A stretch of 29,575 nucleotides of DNA from positions 1 through 29,575 of the forward strand of contig CAZBPK010000007.1 in the NCBI GenBank assembly GCA_964493765.1, in the 5' to 3' direction. The notes below the pieces were generated by a model. That model ran no database searches, was not told the DNA's origin, and saw only the letters and a list, made by a program, of their open reading frames with translations. This document shows positions 24,939 through 29,575 of the stretch, one piece after another (the stretch's first letter is position 1; every line of letters begins with the position of its first letter). The translations under genes were made by a program, and so were the position numbers. The DNA comes from CALLMJ01 sp964493765. Lineage in GTDB: Bacteria > Bacteroidota > Bacteroidia > J057 > CALLMJ01.

Positions 24939-25348
24939 GCAAGATGAATTCAAATCTATAAACGAAGTTTTCGGTTTTCCTGTTGAAAAACAGACAAAAC
25001 AAGCAGTGCAAAATAATTAAGAAACATTTTTGCAGATTTTTAAACGCAAAATGTGATAAACAAAGTAGAACAATACCCTATCCAATGGGCGTTTGTTCTG
25101 TAAATCATAGTAATAAAAAGCCGATTATTTGTCCACACAGATTTTTAGAAAACAATTTGGTATTTCACGATGTCACTAAAAGTGCCTTTGGTTCAGTTAA
25201 TAACGTTTTACTATTTTCAGAAGTGAAACTAAACAATGTAGGTAGTTTTGATTTTATTTTAGTTAAACACAAACCGATTAGCAGTAAAATAGATGATTTT
25301 TGTATAGTTGAATTTCAATCCGATAGCACAACAGGAACAGGTAACTGA
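24935..25348 (+). pseudogene. NotI-family type II restriction endonuclease, frameshifted and truncated
   Basis: An ATG at 24935 overlaps the methyltransferase TGA (ATGA). NotI-like sequence is spread over two frames. One frame (24940-25020) reads INEVFGFPVEKQTKQAVQNN and then stops. The other continues FCRFLNAKCDK, PMGVCSV, ICPHRFLENN, EVKLNN, FDFILV and VEFQSDSTTGTG. The Cys motifs fit the iron-binding site of the family, and E, D and E-x-Q match the nuclease core. At least two indels (about 24945-24960 and 25000-25020) break the gene. The frame stops right after STTGTG, where homologues go on, so the C-terminal part is missing. Family call from motifs I recognise, not from a search. Confidence 0.72.
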
Positions 25349-25390
25349 CAAAATTTTATTTGTTTCGTCAAATGATAAAAATTTATTTAC

Positions 25391-25398
25391 TATCTTTG
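25391..25398 (+). promoter_or_regulatory. orphan -7-like promoter element before R2
   Basis: TATCTTTG, identical to the -7 element of the mercury operon, stands between the broken endonuclease and repeat R2 with no gene directly after it. It may be the remnant of a deleted cassette, or transcribe into R2. Apart from this and R2, the 25349-25657 spacer holds only the promoter of the next cassette. Confidence 0.35.
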
Positions 25399-25410
25399 CA
25401 TAGTTTTGCA

Positions 25411-25538
25411 GTAGACATTTGGCTCAATGAAGGGTGAAGTGTTTAACTCAAGTGCAGTGCTTGTATACAAGTTTGTGCTTGGTTGATAGTGAAGTACCCC
25501 CAAACCCGCCCGAGCGAAAAGCCCGAAAAACGTTGGCA
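25411..25538 (+). repeat. boundary repeat R2 (left of the MjaI-type system)
   Basis: A 128-bp element. The left arm TTTGGCTCAATG and a right arm running ACCCGCCCGAGCG then AAAGCCCG and ending CGTTGGC form an imperfect inverted repeat. The 59-bp centre (25439-25497) is identical to the R3 centre at 56 positions and contains the 12-bp palindrome CTTGTATACAAG (25460-25471). The arms match those of R4 (inverted) at roughly 90 percent. It lies just left of cassette D. Confidence 0.8.
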
Positions 25539-25620
25539 GAAATGGCAAAAACGACACAGCAATCGTCTGGCAATAGGTTAAAAATTGATAATTATTGAAC
25601 AGTCTATCCGACATTTTGAC

Positions 25621-25628
25621 TAAATTTG
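25621..25628 (+). promoter_or_regulatory. putative -7 promoter element of the MjaI-type system
   Basis: TAAATTTG matches TAnnTTTG 29 bases before the ATG at 25658. An ATTG 23 bases upstream may serve as -33. It lies between R2 and the methyltransferase, so the cassette carries its own promoter. Confidence 0.5.
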
Positions 25629-25657
25629 AACGATATAAAATTTTAATTTAAAGCGAC

Positions 25658-26953
25658 ATGAATACTCATCATAAAATAATAAACGGAGACAGTAGACAGA
25701 TGTCTGAATTACTGGACAATTCAGTCCATTTGGTAATCACTTCGCCACCCTATTGGCAATTAAAAGACTACGGAACAGACAATCAAATAGGATTTCACGA
25801 CAGTTACGAAAGTTATATCAACAACCTTAATTTAGTTTGGAAAGAATGTTATCGTGTATTGCACAACGGTTGCAGGCTGTGTATTAATATTGGTGACCAG
25901 TTCGCAAGAGCAGTTTATTACGGGCGATATAAAGTAATTCCAATTCGTGAAGAAATTATCAAATTCTGCGAAAACATAGGCTTTGATTATATGGGAGCTA
26001 TTATTTGGCAGAAATTAACAACAAGCAACACAACAGGGGGTGGCGTTCAAATGGGTTCATATCCCTATCCGAGAAACGGAATTTTAAAATTGGACTATGA
26101 GTTTATTCTTGTTTTCAAAAAATTAGGCGACAGTCCTAAACCAACCAAAGAGCAGAAAGAAATTTCCAAAATGACTGCCGAAGAATGGAACACATATTTT
26201 GCAGGTCATTGGAATTTCCCGGGAACAAGACAAAGCGGACACATCGCAATGTTCCCGGAAGAATTGCCAAGGCGACTAATCAAAATGTTTTCTTTCATTG
26301 GAGAAACAGTTCTTGACCCATTTGCAGGAAGCGGAACAACAGCATTGGCAGCTAAAAACACAGACAGAAATTCGGTTGGATATGAAATCAATCCTGAATT
26401 TATCCCAATCATCAAAGAAAAATTGGAAGTTCATCAGAAGGACTTGAATGGAACAACTTATGAATTTTTGGAACAAAAACGGATAAAAACCAACTTTGAA
26501 AAAGAAATTCAAAAACTGCCTTATATTTTCAAAGACCCACATACACTTGACAAAAAAATTGATATAAAGAAACTTCAATTTGGCTCCAAAATTGATAAAA
26601 ACAGTTCAACGAAACGAGAAGAATTATTTACAGTAAAAGAAGTTATCAGCCCCGAAAAAATTCGGTTAGGTAACGATTTAACCATAAAACTTCTTGGTGT
26701 TAAAGAAGACCCGAAAATTAACGGCAAAGCAACTGCATTTCTGATTGAAAAAACAAAAGGTAAACGCGTGTTTCTGAAATACGACAACCTCAAGCTCGAT
26801 AGTGAAAACAATTTGCTTTGCTATCTCTACCTTGAAAATAAGACATTTATCAATGCTCATTTAATCAAAAATGGTTTGGTGCAAGTGGACACCGATATTG
26901 ATTTCAAATACAAAGAAAAATTTTTAAAACTCTTGAAACAACAAAATGGCTAA
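25658..26953 (+). CDS. beta-class DNA methyltransferase with degenerate SNase-like C-terminal domain (MjaI-type system)
   Basis: Residues 1-260 form a beta-class amino-methyltransferase: catalytic TSPPYWQLKDYG comes first (28-39) and the SAM-binding DPFAGSGTT later (220-228), followed by a GYEINPEF motif. Residues about 320-431 look like a staphylococcal-nuclease (OB) fold, with KATAFLIEK, GKRVFLKYD, LLCYLYL, FINAHLIKNGLVQV and the terminal YKEKFLKL. The nuclease residues are not kept (the RLIGIDTPE segment reads KLLGVKEDP, and the second catalytic Arg region reads LDSENN), so this tail probably binds nucleic acid or protein. The partner endonuclease overlaps by eight bases. The MjaI family suggests CTAG as the target, an inference. 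Confidence 0.86.
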   Translation: MNTHHKIINGDSRQMSELLDNSVHLVITSPPYWQLKDYGTDNQIGFHDSYESYINNLNLVWKECYRVLHNGCRLCINIGDQFARAVYYGRYKVIPIREEIIKFCENIGFDYMGAIIWQKLTTSNTTGGGVQMGSYPYPRNGILKLDYEFILVFKKLGDSPKPTKEQKEISKMTAEEWNTYFAGHWNFPGTRQSGHIAMFPEELPRRLIKMFSFIGETVLDPFAGSGTTALAAKNTDRNSVGYEINPEFIPIIKEKLEVHQKDLNGTTYEFLEQKRIKTNFEKEIQKLPYIFKDPHTLDKKIDIKKLQFGSKIDKNSSTKREELFTVKEVISPEKIRLGNDLTIKLLGVKEDPKINGKATAFLIEKTKGKRVFLKYDNLKLDSENNLLCYLYLENKTFINAHLIKNGLVQVDTDIDFKYKEKFLKLLKQQNG

Positions 26954-27644
26954 AAAAACAATAAAGCGATATTCCAAAGAATTTGGTAAAAAGGAGAAGG
27001 TTCTCAATTATGCAACACAAACCTATCAGCTTTCCAGACCGAACAAAGTTGGTGCAGTAATGGCTCTCATCCGAGAATGTCAACCGAAAACTATTGAAGA
27101 ATGGGAAAAATGGTATTTTGAAAATGCAACTACTGATGGTAAAACCCAAACCAAAATAACTAAAGAAAGTCTTGAAGAACTTGGAGAAAGGCTTTATGTA
27201 AAAATTAAAGAAATTGTTATTCCTGAATGGTCAGAAGCCTTTAATCAACTAACATTACAGGATTGTATTGACTACATATACAATCTTACAATCTACAGAA
27301 CTTTTGATGGGTTTATTAGGGAAAAATCAGTAATTGAAGATAATCTTGCAAAGACATTTCCGAATGTAAAATTCGAAGAAAGCGACCCGGAACTTGACCA
27401 CGCAGGAGACATTGATTACCTTGCCTGGGTTGGAGAAAAAGCATTTGGCATACAAATAAAGCCCGTAACAGCAAAAGCAAATTTCGGCAATTACTCTGCA
27501 ACCGAAAGAATGAAAGCAAGTTTTAAAGAATTCACCAAAAAGTTTGGGGGGGAAGTATTTGTAGTTTTCAGCATAGACGATAAGATAAAAAACGAAGAAG
27601 TTATAGAACAGATAGCTCAAGAAATTAAAAGGCTAATGAAGTGA
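26946..27644 (+). CDS. MjaI-family type II restriction endonuclease
   Basis: The 232-residue protein matches what I know of the MjaI restriction family (CTAG in the founding member). The region TFDGFIREKSVIEDNL (119-134) is followed by DHAGDIDYLAW and FGIQIKPVT. Asp155/Asp157 with Gln170-x-Lys172 form a PD-(D/E)xK-type core in which Gln replaces the usual Glu, and Glu131 may be the helix acid. The frame is intact and translationally coupled to the methyltransferase (eight-base overlap), so the system is probably functional. It cuts unmethylated foreign DNA. Repeat R3 begins 18 bases after its stop codon. Confidence 0.82.
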   Translation: MAKKTIKRYSKEFGKKEKVLNYATQTYQLSRPNKVGAVMALIRECQPKTIEEWEKWYFENATTDGKTQTKITKESLEELGERLYVKIKEIVIPEWSEAFNQLTLQDCIDYIYNLTIYRTFDGFIREKSVIEDNLAKTFPNVKFEESDPELDHAGDIDYLAWVGEKAFGIQIKPVTAKANFGNYSATERMKASFKEFTKKFGGEVFVVFSIDDKIKNEEVIEQIAQEIKRLMK

Positions 27645-27661
27645 GAAAAAGAGCCACATCC

Positions 27662-27790
27662 GCCAACAGCCCTTTGACGCAATGGGGACAGACGTGTTTA
27701 ATTCAAGTGCAGTGCTTGTATACAAGTTTGTGCTGGGTGGATAGTGAAGTACTCCGGAATCGCAAACATCGGCAAGCGGCGAAGCGTTAT
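27662..27790 (+). repeat. boundary repeat R3 (right of the MjaI-type system)
   Basis: The element starts GCCAACAGCCCTTTGACGC and ends GCGTTATAAGCG. Its 59-bp centre (27694-27752) differs from that of R2 at only three positions. The arms differ from those of R2 but keep partial complementarity (TTTGACGC against a later CGCAAA). It lies 18 bases after the endonuclease stop, and the equivalent points of R2 and R3 are 2,255 bp apart, bracketing the restriction-modification pair. Confidence 0.8.
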
Positions 27791-27812
27791 AAGCGATTTT
27801 AAAAAGAAGACA

Positions 27813-28793
27813 ATGGCGAAACAGATAGCAAAGAAAACCACTAAAGTGCCAACCCCAAAAAAGGTTGACGAACAGACTGCAAAAAAATCTTTTAAGAAAA
27901 CTACAACTAAGACTGAAAAAGCTAAGCCGACTGTTAAAGTTAAAAAAGTAGTGGTTGCTGACACCCCAACAGTGATTAAAAAGACTTTTGAGAAAATTAA
28001 TTTAATCTCTCATAAAATCACTGAACCCAACGAACATCCGACAAAGATTAAACCCAACAAATTAAGCATATCCGAAATCAACGGAATTGGTGGAAAAACG
28101 TACTTAAAATTTCGTTCAGTAGGTATTAAAACAGTTGAAGAATTTGTTAATGCAGGAGTTTCAAAAATTTCACAAGTATTAGGTTGGACAGAAAAAGGCG
28201 GACTTCCTCTTTATTTAAGAGGTCTTGCGCTTTATCAGAACAGAGTAATTAAAATAAAAGCTCCGAAAAATATTTCTCAAAATCCAATCTACTTAGACAT
28301 CGAAACCGACTTTTTTCAAAGTATAGTTTGGATGATTGGTATTTATATTACTAAGTCCAACGAATTCATACAATTGGTTGCTGACAGCCCCAAAGATGAA
28401 CCCAAAATAATAAAGCAATGCTTGGAAATTCTATCAGACCATCCAAACGAACCTGTTATTTCCTATTCGGGTTCACGTTTTGATGAAAGAGTTTTAAGAA
28501 AAAGATTTGATGAAGAAAAATTAAAACATAACCATTTAATATTTGACGACATTTTGCTTGACATTAAAGCTTCTTTAGCCTTTCCTATCAAATCCTATAC
28601 ACTTGGTGACTTGGGAGAATTTTATGGTTATAATTTTAAGCATCCAAATATGGACGGATATCAAGTTGCAATGCTTTATGCACAATACGCAAATGACTTA
28701 AAGAAATTTAGAGGCTATGACCAACTTTGCGATTATAACGAAGATGACATTAAAGCAATGGCAACTGTTGTTGAACAAATTTATCTAAAATAA
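27813..28793 (+). CDS. HhH and DEDD-type 3'-5' exonuclease (RNase H-like) protein
   Basis: The 326-residue protein has a Lys/Thr-rich, probably disordered basic tail (1-60), a helix-hairpin-helix motif (about 86-117, EINGIGGKTYLKFRSVGI) and an RNase H-like exonuclease domain of the YprB/RNase_H_2 type. Exo I is LDIETD (161-166), Exo II YSGSRFDERV (218-227) and Exo III YNEDDIKAM (308-316), giving a complete DEDDy set. It should degrade single-stranded DNA or RNA from the 3' end. The open frame extends 23 codons upstream into R3 from a GTG, but I start at ATG 27813, where the basic tail begins. The stop overlaps the next ATG (TAATG). A role in defence is suggested only by the neighbours. Confidence 0.8.
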   Translation: MAKQIAKKTTKVPTPKKVDEQTAKKSFKKTTTKTEKAKPTVKVKKVVVADTPTVIKKTFEKINLISHKITEPNEHPTKIKPNKLSISEINGIGGKTYLKFRSVGIKTVEEFVNAGVSKISQVLGWTEKGGLPLYLRGLALYQNRVIKIKAPKNISQNPIYLDIETDFFQSIVWMIGIYITKSNEFIQLVADSPKDEPKIIKQCLEILSDHPNEPVISYSGSRFDERVLRKRFDEEKLKHNHLIFDDILLDIKASLAFPIKSYTLGDLGEFYGYNFKHPNMDGYQVAMLYAQYANDLKKFRGYDQLCDYNEDDIKAMATVVEQIYLK

Positions 28794-29208
28794 TGGCAAA
28801 AAGACTAAAACTTTCAGAACTCGTAAACGAAATAAACGATGCAATTCAAAAACAGATTGCCGGTGATACATTTTGGATAACTGCAAAAATAACCGACGTC
28901 AAAAAACAAACTGACAAGCGTTGGTACTTTTTTAAGTTCATTAAAAAGGAAGGTCATTTAATTACTGCTGAAATTAAAGGCGTTTTTTGGGCAAACACTT
29001 TTCATAATGTTGAAAAATTGAGAAACTATCAGGATAACCATTTGCCAATGGACTGGATATAACTTGCAATGTAAGAGTTCGTTTTCATAAACGATATGGA
29101 ATAGATTCAGAAGTATTGGGAAATGCCCATACGTATTCATTAGGTAAATTAGAACTTAAAAAGCAACAAACACTCGACCGTGTTTTCTATAAAGCAAGTA
29201 AAAGATAA
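28793..29208 (+). pseudogene. exonuclease VII large subunit (XseA-like), frameshifted and truncated
   Basis: The first frame (28793-29062) is the N-terminal OB domain of XseA: LSELVNEINDAIQKQIAGDTF, ITAKITDVKK and RWYFFKF. After a one-base shift near 29050 the similarity continues in another frame: ITCNVRVRFHKRYGID, then LGKLELKKQQTLDRV. It stops at 29206-29208. Normal XseA proteins have about 400 residues or more; this one ends after about 135, before the long helical catalytic part. With a frameshift and no catalytic region it is most likely inactive. It overlaps the exonuclease gene, so the two were an operon. No small subunit (XseB) gene is seen. Confidence 0.75.
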
Positions 29209-29371
29209 AAAAATTAAGAAAATGTGTTTGCATTACTTTTTTTGTTTCCTATTTTTCTTTGAGAATAGTATGGGATTTGATAACGCATTTGACTTTTTCA
29301 ACCATACCATTCATTTACGGAGTATTGGGTTATTGTTTGTTGTCCAATGGGTCGCTTTGTAATGTTATAAT
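29209..29371 (+). other. stretch between the broken xseA-like gene and R4, no gene supported
   Basis: A 46-codon frame from ATG 29221 (MCLHYFFCFLFFFENS) is rich in Phe and Leu and looks like translated AT-rich sequence. I recognise no family on either strand. The stretch runs into R4 at TTATAATGCCCGCTAACG. Confidence 0.3.
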
Positions 29372-29480
29372 GCCCGCTAACGTTTTCGGGCTTTGCGTTC
29401 GGGCGGGTTTGGGGGTACCTCAATATTAACTAAGATAACGTTGATAGAATTAACCACGTCACCCGCCATTGAGCCAAACG
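29372..29480 (-). repeat. boundary repeat R4 (inverted relative to R2)
   Basis: Read on the minus strand, the element starts ACGTTTGGCTCAATGGCGGG and ends AAAGCCCGAAAACGTTAGC. Both arms match R2 closely: 24 of 27 bases on the left arm and about 40 of 44 on the right. Within R4 itself the arms pair as GGCGGGT with ACCCGCC. The centre is unrelated to the R2/R3 centre and shorter. It is the rightmost boundary in the window. Confidence 0.75.
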
Positions 29481-29482
29481 TC

Positions 29483-29572
29483 TTTTGGATTTTTCTTTTA
29501 CAAGACTACAGTTTAAGGCGGGAATTAGGAATAAGAACACCTTTTGAAGCAGTAGAAAAATGGTTTGAATGA
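29483..29572 (+). pseudogene. possible C-terminal fragment of a transposase
   Basis: Immediately right of R4 an open frame reads FWIFLLQDYSLRRELGIRTP and then FEAVEKWFE before TGA. The pattern L-G-x-R-T-P-F/Y-E-x-x-x-x-W near a C-terminus is typical of DDE transposases of the IS481/IS3 integrase-core type. Only about 29 codons are visible and nothing upstream belongs to a transposase, so if real it is a remnant cut by the R4 joint. The match is by eye only. Confidence 0.3.
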
Positions 29573-29575
29573 AAA

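Larger units (their letters stand above)
20401..29480 (+). mobile_element. inferred gene-cassette array with inverted-repeat elements at cassette boundaries
   Basis: Unrelated accessory gene sets (mercury transport, serine hydrolase, two restriction-modification systems, an exonuclease pair) follow one another in the same orientation, with repeat elements R1-R4 or remnants at the joints. Most cassettes carry their own TAnnTTTG promoter just inside the left joint. Two cassettes end in truncated genes next to a joint. No integrase, relaxase or complete transposase is present, so the moving agent is not visible. Limits are approximate. That this is one array is inference. Confidence 0.55.

Noticed and set aside
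24983..25348. Independent 121-residue gene starting at TTG 24983
   Set aside because: Its NotI-family sequence has its N-terminal part in another frame upstream, so it is the 3' portion of a broken gene.
25390..25614. 74-codon minus-strand frame across R2
   Set aside because: It lies within a repeat element; a similar frame overlies R1, as expected for shared repeat sequence rather than a gene.
26276..26578. 100-codon minus-strand frame and similar antisense frames under the MjaI-type methyltransferase
   Set aside because: Phe-rich shadow of the plus-strand gene; no motif.
27698..27964. 88-codon minus-strand frame over R3 and the exonuclease start
   Set aside because: Its hydrophobic sequence is the mirror of the Lys/Thr-rich tail of the plus-strand exonuclease gene.
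28793..29062. Intact 89-residue small OB protein
   Set aside because: XseA similarity continues in another frame past its stop, so a frameshifted gene explains it better than a genuine small protein.
21744..29480. Calling R1-R4 canonical integron attC sites
   Set aside because: The core 7-mers RYYYAAC and GTTRRRY are not satisfied and no integron integrase is present, so only integron-like organisation is claimed.
21744..29480. CRISPR array
   Set aside because: Only four repeats, kilobases apart, each over 100 bp and with internal dyads; no short regular spacers and no cas genes.

Overview
The window is AT-rich chromosomal DNA from a member of the Bacteroidota. The evidence is a secreted nuclease-like protein with a C-terminal type IX secretion sorting domain, many promoters with the Bacteroidota -7 element TAnnTTTG, few recognisable Shine-Dalgarno sequences, and the gene families present. 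I cannot name a genus.

Region 1 (1-20.4 kb) is ordinary chromosome. On the minus strand, reading from about 9.74 kb down to 2.28 kb, lies a compact tryptophan operon, trpE-G-D-C-F-B-A followed by a DAHP synthase gene, with every gene overlapping the next. It is preceded by a clear attenuator: a 24-codon leader peptide with tandem Trp codons, an antiterminator arm and an intrinsic terminator. Because DAHP synthase is last in the operon, entry into the shikimate pathway should follow tryptophan supply. Beside the operon are a TANGO2/NRDE protein and an endonuclease/exonuclease/phosphatase-fold secreted protein (minus), an acetyl-CoA hydrolase/CoA-transferase family gene (minus), an amino-acid adenylation protein overlapping purK (plus), and a TolC plus HlyD/MacA-type efflux pair without its inner-membrane pump (plus). 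A five-gene minus-strand operon encodes a secreted helical protein, an FAH-family hydrolase, a ferritin-like di-iron protein, a PsbP-like secreted protein and an M20 peptidase. It converges on the efflux pair at a perfect 19-bp stem terminator.

Region 2 (about 20.4-29.5 kb) is accessory and looks like an array of gene cassettes, all transcribed rightwards. The contents are: (A) ArsR regulator, MerTP mercury transporter and GDCC metal-binding protein; (B) a class-C beta-lactamase-like serine hydrolase; (C) a DNA methyltransferase with a broken NotI-family endonuclease; (D) an intact MjaI-family restriction-modification pair whose methyltransferase carries a degenerate nuclease-fold tail; (E) an HhH/DEDD 3'-5' exonuclease with a broken exonuclease VII large-subunit gene. 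Between or beside these sit copies of a 109-129-bp imperfect inverted-repeat element (R1-R4 plus two remnants) that ends in GCCAAC/GCTAAC and CGTTGGC/CGTTAGC-like cores. R2 and R3 share a nearly identical 59-bp centre and bracket the MjaI pair. R4, inverted, shares the arms of R2 but not its centre. No integrase or complete transposase lies in the window. The organisation is integron-like, but the core sites do not match the standard attC consensus. This repeat/cassette system is the most interesting signal here. The last 90 bases may encode the C-terminus of a transposase.
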